A DNA stretch of 64,000 bases from NCBI GenBank assembly GCA_031308135.1, contig JAHLJT010008756.1, positions 109,024,453-109,088,452 on the forward strand, written 5' to 3'. The notes beneath the pieces were generated by a model, which was not told the origin of the DNA, did no database searches, and saw nothing but the letters and a program-made list of their open reading frames with translations. Each line of letters opens with the position of its first letter. The stretch's first letter is position 1. This document shows, piece by piece, positions 1-11,270 of this stretch. A program made the position numbers and the translations under genes. The DNA comes from Acheta domesticus. Taxonomy: Eukaryota > Arthropoda > Insecta > Orthoptera > Gryllidae.

Positions 1-716
1 AGTCAAAGCAACCTTTGTGAGAAGCAATTGTTACTCTGCTTTGTAGGTTTAATATTACATAGTGTTTCTTATTCCATTTCACGCTGATTTATCATACGGA
101 GCTTGAATCACCATATTGAGCTATAATATCACAATCGTTTTATCAAATATTTTTCTTGATCAGATGTAAACATTTTGAACGTAGCTAGTAAGTTTTATTA
201 AGACATTTTAAATTAAATGCTATAAATGCTGTAATGCTACGATTATTTTAATTAGTATTTCACGATAAACCACCATCTTAAATCTGTCATTATTATTTAT
301 GTTCTTTAGATTTTTCTGCCCAGATTTATATTACACACTTCTATACATATTGATATTCAACATAGACTGTTGAAGTAAAAAATACTCTTCGAAACTTTCA
401 AAGATGTAAAAAGTTTCAAAAATTAAAAGAACCTTTTAATAAAATGTTCAATATAAATTAGGTTTTTTGCTAAATTTGTTTTTTTTTTCAATTTGTGTAA
501 GTCTGTCGAAAAGAATCTGGATAGAAAAAACTAAAATTAATCATTATATGCTCTAACATCCTCGTTTTTTGGAATTAAAGAATGCATTGGAAAATTCCAA
601 GTAAATATAGCAGAGTTAATTTTCTTCGGACACCTCATTTGCAGTGTGACACTATTACAAGCACCGTTTTTCGTGAGCTACTTCTAACATGTGTTACGAG
701 TTAAAACTTTTTACAA
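1..716. other. AT-rich DNA, no feature recognised
   Basis: I see no open reading frame, RNA-like fold or repeat relationship that I can support here. It is ordinary AT-rich insect-like intergenic or intronic sequence. Confidence 0.5.
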
Positions 717-718
<2 letters not shown>

Positions 719-768
<50 letters not shown>

Positions 769-769
769 T
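719..769. repeat. (TAA)n microsatellite
   Basis: About 17 uninterrupted AAT/TAA units. Trinucleotide tails of this type end several LINE fragments in this window, so the tract may be the relic of a LINE 3' tail, but no LINE body is recognisable next to it. Confidence 0.9.
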
Positions 770-916
770 GTGCGTAAGGTTCTTTTTCTTGGTCATTGAA
801 AGGGAACCTGAGTGCACTGGAGCAAGAACTTCTCACCATCTTTCTCGCCATATGTGTTGACATTCTGTCCTTGAGTTATATCTGGAAACTCCGGACGAGC
901 GTGAAAATTTGAATAA

Positions 917-942
917 TGATGATGATGATGATGATGATGATG

Positions 943-987
<45 letters not shown>

Positions 988-988
988 T
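917..988. repeat. Compound (TGA)n(TAA)n microsatellite
   Basis: Nine TGA units run directly into about 15 TAA units. On the minus strand, an AATAAA-like string lies just before the ATT tract (near 990-1000), as expected for the 3' tail of a minus-strand LINE. The body of such an element is not recognisable, so this is inference. Confidence 0.8.
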
Positions 989-1529
989 TTATTCCCAGCT
1001 TATTTTACAAAGATAATTTACATTACATTTACTAGGAATTACTAACCATCGATAACCATACAGTTGTGATGGTTAGTGGATGTGTGTGTGTGTGATTAGT
1101 GGATCACCAGTGGATGATATATTTATTTTTAAGAGGGATACCCCGAACAGAATACTCAAAGGTCATATCATTAGGCAGGAAAATTACGTTTGTGTGAAGA
1201 GGTCTACGCAACCCCGTTCAGTGAACATACTCACGCGAGCCGCAAAATTCCTGGTCCAGTCTTAATTTCTTCCACATTGTCACTGATCGCGAGGCCACAC
1301 ATTTTGCAAAACTACGCTAACTTTTTCATTCCCTTTCCCCATTCCTACTCTATGTCGGCTCCACTGCTCGTCCACCGTCGCCCGGTGTGGCCTTTTCTAA
1401 TTTAAATTAATTATCTATGTAAAATTCAACGCGCGCTCGCGGCTCGCCGCCACCGTGTTTACTTTGGTTTAGTGACCGGCGCGTTGCTCGAACCGCTCCC
1501 TGCCACTGACTGGCTCTTCGGCCAACGCC

Positions 1530-1935
1530 CCTGCGAGGTACCTGTGCCGCTCTCTCTGCAGTGATTCGCTCCGCGAAGTCTTGGGTTCGAGTCCTGATGG
1601 TGAGGATTTCCAACATAGCTGTAGAGCTAGGTTGAAAGTAGACGCTGTTTGGATGAGTCTGCTGCTCTGATCAGTAATTTTCCGTGGTTTCTCTGAGCAA
1701 TACCAGGTGAATGCCGGAGCGGCGCCTTACAGATCGCGCGCGATCTTTTCTTCCACTTTCCCTATCCTCTCCGCTTACACGAACGCGCTTACATGCACTG
1801 CACTACCACAGATGTCGGGAGGACCAGTCAGGTCTCGTCTCGGCTGGGGGAAGATACCGGGAGGGAAATATGTCCAGCAAGTTGTTGGGTACGTCAGCGC
1901 CGAATCTCACCTTCCAGTGTGGACGGTGTCCCCAC
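1530..1935 (+). mobile_element. tRNA-derived SINE, copy C
   Basis: The head carries a pol III B-box (GGTTCGAGTCC, 1584-1594). The body shares ordered blocks with copies at 11.99-12.44 kb and 53.54-53.99 kb, seen in reverse complement: a block with CTCTGATCAG near 1664, GGTGAATGCCGGAGC near 1708, the CGCGCGATC block near 1737, the CGTCTCGGCTGGGG block near 1838 and the GGCGCTGACG-type end near 1895. I infer one SINE family of about 400-450 bp with a tRNA-like head. Boundaries are approximate and no target duplication was identified. Short open frames across it are incidental. Confidence 0.65.
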
Positions 1936-1989
1936 TATCTCCCGAGATAAAACATCCACTACACAAACGGAACTAATGACGATAGCAGT

Positions 1990-3700
1990 ATGCGTGACAG
2001 GAAACACCAATCAATTAATCAATAAATCAATTAATCGGTGGCCGGGGTCCTTACAAGCACGCCCTTTGCTGCTCCTGCGTGTTTCAAGCATCTTCGATAC
2101 GGAGAAACCTAAGCTTCACCAGCGACTTCAACGAGCGTGCAGTTACTGAGAATGGACATTTTACTTTCTTTACCGGATTTCGAAACATACGTTTCCCCTT
2201 GATTTTACCTGCAACCTTTCTCGTCTTCTACACTCTCCATTTCATTTTCGATATTCACTGAGAGACAATTTCACTACTGCCCCTCGAGTGCGTGAGGCTT
2301 CGGACACTCAGCTCTTGTAGAGGTTTTGAAACAAACGTCTTACAAAATCTCAAACGTTTTGTAACACATTCGTGTACCATATTTTTCAAAGCCATATTTT
2401 TTGTGAGAGAGAAACTCAAATGTCACTTCTAACAACATTTTTTACTCAGTAAATAAGGATAAAAAACTAAAAAAGTAATAAAAAGTACAGATAACTTGCC
2501 TTAAGGCGTCACAATTTGTACTGAAAAATGGCTCTTAGTAAAGATGACCGCTTATGAAAATATGGGAAGTGAGAATTCAGTCTACTTTTGGTATTTGCAA
2601 TAAGTTTAGAATTGAATTTTCTCTCTTTTATTTAAACTTGGACCTCCAACCACTGGTTGCTTGAACTATAAAAATAATTTGTAATGGAGGAACTTCGGCA
2701 CATGTACACTCGCACAACTGGCATACAACATCATTGTATTCCCTTCTTTGCCCTAATTTATATTTCACATCGATTTGACTCTTCTCCTTTGTACGCAAGA
2801 TTTCCAACTAGACATGATGCAATTTACGCCGTAATGAAATTTCAGAGCATAGACTAGAATCACCTGTTTTTATTTCAAACAAAATGTAATGCCCTGAGAT
2901 CTAAATACCTGTTAAACGTTAACTGACACCGCGTCCATCAAAGAAAGGTACAGAATTAAGAGTAATTCCGTCATATCACTTTTCATAGTATCACGGTTAA
3001 AATAGAAAGTGGTGAGTATCTAAAACGATAAAGGAATGTATGGAGCTTCCGACCGCTTGGTAACGTGACCATTTAAAGGAGGGAATATTTACACTGTTTA
3101 CAGGAAAATCAATGTAGGTAGTGGAATTGTTTGAAAATAAGTGTGTTGTTTTTCAGCCACTATCTAGTGTACATAAAACACGACCCTTCGTTAAACACGC
3201 GAACTTTCTCACTGTAGTTTCAGTGGATACGTCAGAACGGAGAATTGGATCAAATTTTCCCCTTTAAACAATTGAGTTACATGCTTTGTAAAATATGTTT
3301 AAATTCTACATACACAGCTTTAGTACAGGCCTGCGCTTGTCATTGAATTTTTTTTAATTCCAGTGAAAAAGGCTTGTAATACTGTAACATATACTGAGAC
3401 AATAATCGTAAGGACGTGGAAACGTAGTTATATTATGAAAAACAATTAAACAACTGGACATTTTTCATGAAAATAATCAGAAAAGGCCGGTTGCATCAGC
3501 GCACTTTTGAACCCATTCTTCAATGCCTTATCTCCGTATAAGAAGTTAATTTGCAAAGCTTTAATACATAAATTGACAAAAATACAGACTAACGCAAATG
3601 CATCTTCATCTCTTTTTATGTTTTATCGAATAGGTTCAGTTAGCACTAACAGGCACCCCAAAGCGTCTGGGTTCGGACTTGTGGAAGCGGGACGAGACAG
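1990..3700. other. AT-rich DNA, no feature recognised
   Basis: No gene, RNA or repeat relationship could be supported. Small frames near 2.1 and 3.5 kb have no recognisable content. Confidence 0.4.
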
Positions 3701-3754
3701 GGCGGTGTGGCGCGGGGCGAAGCGACCGGGAGCGGGACGGAACGCGACGCGGTA

Positions 3755-4045
3755 GAATGTGGCGGGGTTACGGCTGGCGGGGATATGTGTGGCGGGGAAA
3801 TGCTTGGCGGAACATCGCGTGGCGGGGCTGCGAGTGATGGGGCCTGCGTGGTGGAACTAAAGGTGGCGGGGCAATGCGTGGCAGGACTATACGCTGATGG
3901 GGCTACGCGTGGCGGGACTCTGTATAGAGAGACTTTATGTGGCGTGGCTATGCGCGGAAGGACTGTGCGTGGCGGGATTGCGTGGCGGGTCTACGCACAT
4001 GCTATGCGTACGCGGGGCTTTGCGTGGCTTCGTGGAGATACATGT
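3755..4045 (+). repeat. Degenerate 15-bp G-rich minisatellite
   Basis: About 17 diverged tandem units approximate GCGTGGCGGGACTAT. Because the period is divisible by three, the + strand stays open (3707-4210) and would translate as five-residue repeats such as RGGTS and RGGAA. The frame arises from the repeat, and I do not call a protein. Confidence 0.8.
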
Positions 4046-4730
4046 GGTTCAGTGGGACGCGATGGAGCGAGGGAGGGCAGAAAGCGCATGTGCGGTAAGG
4101 AAAAGGAAGGAGGCGGGGACGGGAGGACAGAAGAGAGTGAGAGGGAAGGGTGGGGTGGAGAGAAGGGCTTGGTAGGGGGAGGGGCGCGCCGGGGTGGGGT
4201 GCAGCCGTGAATTCCTCCACCTAATGCGCCGAAATTGCGCGGCGATGGGCTGCTGAAGAGGCGGAATTCTTAATAAAACGCGCGCTTTATATTCACCACC
4301 AGGCGGCGCGCGGGATGGGGCGGGGAGGGCCGAAGGGGGGGTGACGGGTAGAACGGGGAGGAAAGAGCAGAACGGGCTGCTGTGGGAGCGGGGAGCGACA
4401 CGGGAGAAGGGCGGGTGGGGGGAGTTGAAGCGGGACGCCGAAGGCAGGGCGGGATTGGGCAGCATGGGAGGTGCTGGTGGTGAGAGAAGGATGGGAGGAG
4501 TAAGCGAGTGATGTGCAACGCTCAAAACCGATTCGATTCACTTTATGATGGCGTGCGGAGTTAAAAGTTAAGCGGGCCCTGGCGCCGTTCTGAAATTTCG
4601 CTTACGGGGGAGGTAGCAAAGGGTGGGGTGGGGCGGGGCGGGAGCGGGGTGAGAGAGGCGGAGAGGAAGAACGATGAGGGGACGCTTTGCGGTCTGAGTG
4701 CGCGCTGTTGGGCCCGCCTCGTCTTTCGAT
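4046..4730. other. Purine/G-rich GC island
   Basis: Strongly G-rich on the + strand with scattered CpG. Overlapping frames on both strands are typical of low-complexity GC-rich DNA. It could be a decayed LTR or SINE-associated segment, but nothing specific supports this. Confidence 0.45.
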
Positions 4731-6300
4731 TGAATTATAATATTTCGTTGCTGGCATTTGGTTTGTGCGAAATGTTTTAGTAATGAATACTCGAAATGTA
4801 TCATGCAACACTAACTTAGATTTTGTATTTATTCTCTGATTAAAATTAGTACAAGATTTATTTTTGAAATCACCCAGTTCACTTTTTTCGATAAAATTAT
4901 TAATGGCTTCCCACAAAATTCCATGGCACGTGGCTCTCTTTTTTTTAATATCGGAGTGAAGAAAATGTTGAAATTAGTGGGAATAATTTGTGCTAAAATA
5001 TTAGTAAGGAGGCTTCAACTTGAAAAATTTCACCTGGTAACAAGATATATTGAATTCCCTCTCCCATTGAAATAGTCTTTGGCACTAATATGTTGTACAT
5101 TAGATGTATTGTATCATATCTATTTTTCGTAGATGCATAGCGTCATATACATCATTCGGACATTTCATATCATACGTATGTTTCACAAATATTTTTCGGG
5201 CTGGCAATCCTATGTGTGTACACGATAAAGACTAGTTTTGCTGCTTCCAGCATATCCATCTGTTAATACGCGAATAGTAAACATTGTGTCGCTTTTCAAG
5301 CACATTGCGTGCCAGAGACGAGTGAAGTTTGGAATAATAGAAGTGTGTATGGAGCAAAGCTAATATTTATTTATAACATACTTGTACGTCACAAAAATAT
5401 TAAATAAAATACATAGCGTGCAGATATAACCCATAAGGCACTACAGCACTCTACCGCTGTGCAAAACTCGAATATAATGCGTTTTAGAGCCTTAAAACCA
5501 CGTTTTGTTTGTAGAGACACAGGATTTGTTTTTCTACCCCCTAATTTACAAAATAACATGTTTATTCCTTTTTAGACATATTTTAAGCTTATCGTTTAAG
5601 GAAAAGATCGTCTATATTTGCATTTGTGCATTTGAAAATCCCAGTCAACAGTATATATCACGGTTGAGGTCACGTGACCAATTTCCACTGCAATTCCCAC
5701 CCATGCAAGAGACGGTATCCAAATGATCTCTCTGTTCGTGCGGCCCTGAAGTTAATTCATTAAGTGCTACAATAATACAAAACATCAGTTATGTTAAATC
5801 TGATTTTGCTCAAAATGCATAATTTAAAACTTTAAATTATCATGTGAGAATTGAATACAGGTTTAAAAATTGCAGTATTTAGGTTTTCTTTACGTGCACA
5901 ACAGTGCGAACGTTTTGTACAGGTTCAGCTAGTATGATTAAATTTAGAATTATTATGATGAAATATTATTTCATATACGAATTAAACATATCCCTTTAAT
6001 TACTCACAGAAGCAATTGACTGAAGTCCTGTGTATCTGAATAAACATCTTACAAAAAAGCAAACATGATTGAAAACGTAGAGTAATCTTAACGAAAACAT
6101 GTTTTTTGCATTTATGAAAAAATAAACTATCACCAATAAAATAAATCATCTTATAATAAAGCGATGAAAAAATAGCACGTATCTGCCTTCAAACCTTTCA
6201 TGGTGGAATTGCAAACGTATGTACAATTTTCCTTGCACAAAACCTAATGAAACGTTATCCTCAGACAAATCCTCTTAATGCCCAATGACTTGTAGCTAAA
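4730..6300. other. AT-rich DNA, no feature recognised
   Basis: No supported gene or repeat. The sequence returns to AT-rich composition between two GC islands. Confidence 0.4.
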
Positions 6301-6339
6301 TCCTCTCAATACCCAGAAGGAAGACGAGTCTGAAGACGT

Positions 6340-6700
6340 TTCGCTACCGCCTCCCCCCCCCCTGCTTCCACTGCCGAGGATTAGTTCGCACCGCGCACGG
6401 CACGGGACGTCGCGCCGCCGACGCCCAACGCCTAACGCCTGGAGACGCCTCGCGTCCGCGGAGTTGATCGGATTTGGAAATTTCGCCCAAGAAGCGCTTC
6501 GTTGGGGCCGTCGGCCTTGCATAGCTCCTCGTCCGCTCCGCTAAATACGATCGGATCAGTTGCGCGTCTGCCTGCGTTGGCTGAGGGGAGAAAGAGACAC
6601 GGCGAGGCGAGATGCTCGGCGACGCGGTGAGAGCAAAATCTAGTGTAGCTAGGAGCCTGCGCACTTAGCACGCAACGCGACGCGACGCGGCGCGGCGAGA
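6340..6700. other. CpG-rich island
   Basis: The segment is rich in CpG and C-runs, including a run of about ten C near 6352-6361, and ends in short CGCGACG-type repeats (about 6672-6697). Three overlapping minus-strand frames have no recognisable content. A promoter or decayed LTR is possible, but no TATA box was found. Confidence 0.45.
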
Positions 6701-6716
6701 TTAGGTTTTCAATTTA

Positions 6717-7205
6717 TTTTTACTTGCCCGTATACATACGTACATACGAAGTAATATACGTAGTATAGGGAATATTATGTAATGCTGCATGAAAAAACGA
6801 CGAATGTTCGGCAGAAAAAAATTTCATTGTCGAGTCCTGATAACAAATAAGTGGATAAATCCATTTGCCAAATTAAGAAAAAAATCCCCTAACACGTGGT
6901 ATGCCTAGAATTGCTGTTTTGTGGTTTCTTCATACCGAAAAACCAATTGAAAGGAAAACGTCCGTCCGTCCGTTCGTCCGTCTGTGACCAACACTAGCGC
7001 GTAAACCATACGTGCGATTTCTTCCAAAATGGATTTTCCCCGGTCGATCTGCGTCCACTCGTGGCGCCTCGATTTTAAAAATCTTTCTTCAAAATTTAAG
7101 GGAGCTTTACATGAAGCTCCCCGAACATTTACAACATTTTCTCAAAAACGGCTCCAAATTTTTTCTTTAAATTTCGAAACGTCCGGAAACAGACGCACGT
7201 ATAAC
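6717..7205 (+). repeat. Dispersed repeat family X, copy X1
   Basis: It begins TTTTTACTTGCCCG-like (6717-6730), continues through TATGTAATGCTGC (6777-6789), then GTGGATAAATCC (6851-6862), a run of GTCCGTCCGTCC (6961 on), and a GGTCGATCTGCGTCCACTC segment near 7041. The same ordered blocks recur on the minus strand at 9392-9750 and 57115-57530 and on the plus strand at 32948-33420. The family is unknown to me. It ends in a frame open from 7029 that resembles the corresponding frame of copy X4. Confidence 0.7.
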
Positions 7206-7335
7206 GGTGACATTAAGTGTAGAATTGCATCTATAAAATATATATTCACACATATCACTGGAGGTAATGCTATCAAACCAGTTATTTGTCAATAGATGGC
7301 AGGTATTCAAGGATTATATTATACTAGCAGAACCG

Positions 7336-7690
7336 GAAAAACTTCCTGCTCTCTGTCTCTTGGCCTCTTTTCCTCTCTCCCCCTTCCTCTGTTCCCTCTT
7401 TCCCCCTCTATCTTCTTCCCTCTATTTCCCCTCTCTATTCCCCTTCTGTCCTTCACCACTCTATCTCTTTCTCCTCTCTTATTTCCCCTTCTCTCAACTT
7501 TTTCCTCTCTAATTTTCGTTCTCTTTCTTCCGTCTCTCCCATTTTTTTCATCTAACATTTCCCCTCATACTTTTCCACACTCACTTTCCACCTTTTTTTT
7601 TGCTCTCCGTTCCTCTCTCGCTTTTTCCTTATCTATTTCTCTCTACTTTTGCCTCCCATTTTCGATCTCTTTTTCCTCCTCTCATTTAAC
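7336..7690 (+). repeat. 350-nt polypyrimidine (CT-rich) tract
   Basis: Nearly all bases on the + strand are C or T, with only isolated purines. Such tracts can adopt triplex (H-DNA) structures; that is general knowledge, not shown here. The tract stops at the 5' breakpoint of the adjacent R4-like LINE fragment. The Ser/Leu/Phe-rich open frames through it are low complexity. Confidence 0.85.
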
Positions 7691-8447
7691 CAGAAGTATT
7701 CAGATTAACAGGGGTATTTTTCAAGGAGATTTTACTATCCCCTCTGCTGTTTTGCATTAGTTTCATCTCACCATCTAGACAGTTGTGTTGATTTTGGTTA
7801 CAAGCTCCATGGTGATGAAAGTCCAGTATCACAATTATTTTATATGGATGATTTTAAAGTGTTTGCTACGAAAGAAGCGATTCTCTCCCAAATAATGTCT
7901 GTCGTGAATGACTTTAGCAATGACTTCTGCATGACGTTTAGTCTTGACAAGTGTCAAAAATCTTTTTAAAAACAGGCAAACTGACGTCAGAGAGCATTGA
8001 AGTTGATATGCACACTGTGATTCAAGATATTGAGCCCGGTAAAACTTAAAAATATCTGGGCATTGAAGAACGTGAGACCATCTCGAACGACACAATGAAA
8101 GAGAAAATTCGCAGGGAGTATTATAGAAGAGTGAGACTTGTCCTGCAGTCCGCTCTGAACTCCAGGAATAAAATATAAGCAATAGGTAGTTTGGCGGTCC
8201 TTGTAACCGAATACAGCTTCGGACTAGTGGACTTAACTGAGTAGGAAATTCGCATCATGGCTCGAGAAAAACAGAAAATTGCTAACAATGCTAATTAAAA
8301 ATTGCTAACACTTTCGTAATTAACGTGAAATGTCAGCTATCATTGTTTCCACCCGAACTCCTCAATTGTACTTATTGTAAATGTAAATATTTTAGTGGTT
8401 AGGCGGAAGAGCAGGCCTTATGGCCTGAGCCTCGCCAGAAATAAAGA

Positions 8448-8487
<40 letters not shown>

Positions 8488-9390
8488 AATGCATTATGTC
8501 GCCCACCCCCGAGCTGATGTACATAGACTTCATGTGTCACGCAAGAAAGAGGAAGTGGCCTCAGACAAATTGAGGCCTCCTGGCACAATGAAATAGGCGG
8601 AATGGGAAAGTATGTAGTCAATCAACAAGATGTCCCTCTAATGAGGCAAGTCATGTAGCCTGACCGAAAAATGGGGAACAGAGTCATTGTAAGTGTATCA
8701 AGAAGCATTGCAAAGAAAACTTTGCCAGACACGCCGAATAACACACACTCTGAACTTTTGATGCTACTAAAAATGAAATGTGAGACACAGAAAATGTTAA
8801 CACAATCGTTGAGAGACAAACCACTCCATGGAAAATATCTGAAAAGAATGGACAATGTGCAGATGAATCAAGATCAATCATTTGTGGGTCTTAAAAGGGG
8901 AAGAATGAAGCCAGAATCGAGAGCACTTCTAATAGCTGCCCAAGATCAGACGTTGAGAACACGACATTCTGATCAATCGGCTCTCAAAATTTCCCAAGAT
9001 GGTAAATGCCACATTTGGCAAGAACAAGTAAAAACAATTGATTATATCGTCTCAGCTTGTCTAATTATAGCAAAGACCGAATACTTGAAAAGACACGACT
9101 GGGTGTGTACTTACCTGCACTGGCAGAGCTATGCCGCCCTCGAAGTTCCAAGCACATATTTGAAGTGGTACGATCACTAACCAAAACCGATGACATCTGT
9201 TGGACTCTATACAATATTGTACGACCAACAAATTCAAACGGATCGCACGATAGCTATCGTGAAAACCGGATATTGTTGCAGAAAAAATGGTGTCTACTTG
9301 TAGATGTTGCTGTGCCTTGTGATCAAAACGTAGTAACCAAGGAAGCAGAGAAACATCTTAAATAGAAGAGTTAAATAGAATGAGAAATTT
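7690..9390 (+). pseudogene. Decayed R4-like LINE reverse transcriptase, interrupted copy
   Basis: Shifting frames give recognisable pieces of a non-LTR retrotransposon polymerase. They are INRGIFQGD (RT motif B region) near 7705, a degraded MDDLKVFA-type motif C near 7845, then VDMHTVIQDIEPGKT and YLGIEE near 8000-8070, the stretch NQQDVPLMRQVM near 8620, and a C-terminal region open at 8671-9180 ending in TEYLKRHDW. A last piece, TKEAEKHLK, lies near 9335. The order matches the R2/R4/Dong group; I favour R4-like from memory of the family, and clade assignment needs a tree. There are many stops and frameshifts, so it is inactive. A short LINE tail interrupts it at 8292-8483, and an X repeat abuts its 3' end. 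Confidence 0.7.
8292..8484 (+). mobile_element. Truncated LINE 3' end nested in the R4-like relic
   Basis: The segment ends in GCCAGAAATAAAGACATT followed by (ATT)n (8449-8484), a typical LINE 3' tail. It is flanked by a 9-bp direct repeat TAACAATGC at 8283-8291 and 8484-8492. Removing it brings the two parts of the host R4-like frame back together around AACAATGC. I infer a 5'-truncated retroposition into an older element. The donor LINE family is not identified. Confidence 0.7.
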
Positions 9391-9391
9391 A

Positions 9392-9750
9392 TAGAAAAAA
9401 TTTGAAGCCGTTTTTGAGAAAAGTTTGAAAATGTCTTGGTCACTTCATACAAAGTATTCTCAAATATTGAAGAAAGTTTTCAAAATCGCGGCGCGTTGAG
9501 TGGACGCAGATCGACCGGGAAAATCAATTTTGGAAGAAATTGCACGTATGGTTTAGGCGCGAGTGTTATTCACAGACAGACGGACGGACGGACGCTTTGA
9601 AAAAAAACACTTTTTCGGTATTAGGGTACCACAAAACGTGTATTTTCGTGTGTTTTAAACCTCGAAATGGATTTTCCGCCGCATTACATAACTTTCCCTG
9701 TACTACGTATATTACTCCGCATATACGTACGTATACGGGAAAGTAAAAAG
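9392..9750 (-). repeat. Dispersed repeat family X, copy X2 (inverted relative to X1)
   Basis: Reverse complement of the X1 blocks. The terminal CGGGAAAGTAAAAA is at 9737-9749, preceded by an alternating TACGTA stretch, a CATTACATAACTTTCCC block, a GACGGACGGACGG run near 9580 and a GTGGACGCAGATCGACC block near 9500. It begins where the R4-like coding relic ends, so one insertion truncated the other or a common breakpoint exists. Confidence 0.7.
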
Positions 9751-9754
9751 GAGA

Positions 9755-11270
9755 TTGGACATCTACATCACAATCCGCAATGTTTCAATTGTGGCCTAGT
9801 AAATAAATATGTTAACCCACCAGGCCACTTCTTTGGTAATGCAATCTGTTAATCTAGAAAAAACATCTGTAAGCTATCTTAAAGTTTGCCGGTAATTCCT
9901 TTTTTAATTCCAGCCCCTACTTCCCCTTGGAGTACAATCCACCACTTCCCCTTTCACTGGATTGCCTAATTGTCATCAACACCTCTTAACCAATCGGCGA
10001 ATATTTTTGTCCTAATTGCTCTCTCTCTTCTTCGGCACTAATTGGCTTCTCCCTTCATTTCACTCTCTTTAGGCTAGTTGCGACAGCGAACGACGGGCCA
10101 TAATACTCAGTGGATCTATGTTCCTATCAAGTCTAGCCGAATGTTGAATATAAAATAATCAAAAGTTGATAAAAATAGTAGCTTTCGTTTCCTAATCATG
10201 ATGGTCTCAGCACTCACCTTTTCCCACGTTGATATACCTTTCTTTTACGGACAACTAAAGGGACGGTTAAATTTTCAAAGATGCTTTATTAGAGTATGTG
10301 TGTGGGGTAACGGATAAATAAGTAAAAAAATAATGCGGAAAGATTGCTTGGAAAATAATATAACTTGGAAGTAAAGCATACGTTTAAGAGAATTAGAAAA
10401 GTTTTCTTTATTTGATGTATGTTTCCAATTGGTTTCCAATGTTTCCAAATTGGAAATGTTTTCTTTACATGTTTTTTTAAGTACGTCTTTTAAACATTTA
10501 ATTACAGAGATAAGGATATTTCTCTCTGTAGTTGCTGCATTTTCATCTTTCATTAGTCATATTTAACCATTCTATCTGAATCTGGATTATATGTATCAAT
10601 TAAATGTCTTTTATAAATACCTTCTTATTTAAAATACTTATTTTAATGTCTGTCTAAACTATCTCCGCTTAAAAGCTTTAAATCCAGTTTTCAATCTTTT
10701 ATCACAAATGTAACCTAAGATATTCAAATTTCTACCAAATAGAGATTTCCAGTGAAGCATTTATGGCGATAAATAAGTCGTCAGCGAAATTTTAAAATGT
10801 AGTGGTTAAATTCAAAAGTGTAGTGATCCACAATATCAAATAAGATATATTCACTTATCGTTATCAGGGCCCAGCAATAAGAACTTTTGCGGTTCTCTGG
10901 CGCACGATTTCAATTCTTTTTCTGATTACGAGAAAGGGGAGAGAGTAAAAAGATTGATGACGGCTTGTTTTAGATCATGAAAGGTAGCTATGATGTCTCG
11001 TCCCTAAGGTTTGTAGTGGGGTTAAGATGGGGAAGAAAGGACCACCGGTAAATTACTTAAGTGTGCACCACGTACATTTCCTCAATAGAATTTCGCAGAC
11101 TGCTATTTTCATTAAGTTTCCGAATTAGTTAATTAACTAAAGCCAGATATAAATAATTTAATAATTTTTCCCGATTTTCTCCACTATATTACGAAGCGCG
11201 TCGATCCCATTTTCTGTATTTCTTGAGGTGCCTTCATCCCCTTCTGTGCTTGCTACATCCGCCTTAGCAT
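9755..11270. other. AT-rich DNA, no feature recognised
   Basis: No supported gene. A small pyrimidine-rich stretch near 9.9-10.1 kb and a minus-strand frame at 10275-10553 have no recognisable content. Confidence 0.4.

Noticed and set aside
719..988. CRISPR-like regular repeats
   Set aside because: These are trinucleotide microsatellites without spacers, and the DNA is eukaryotic.
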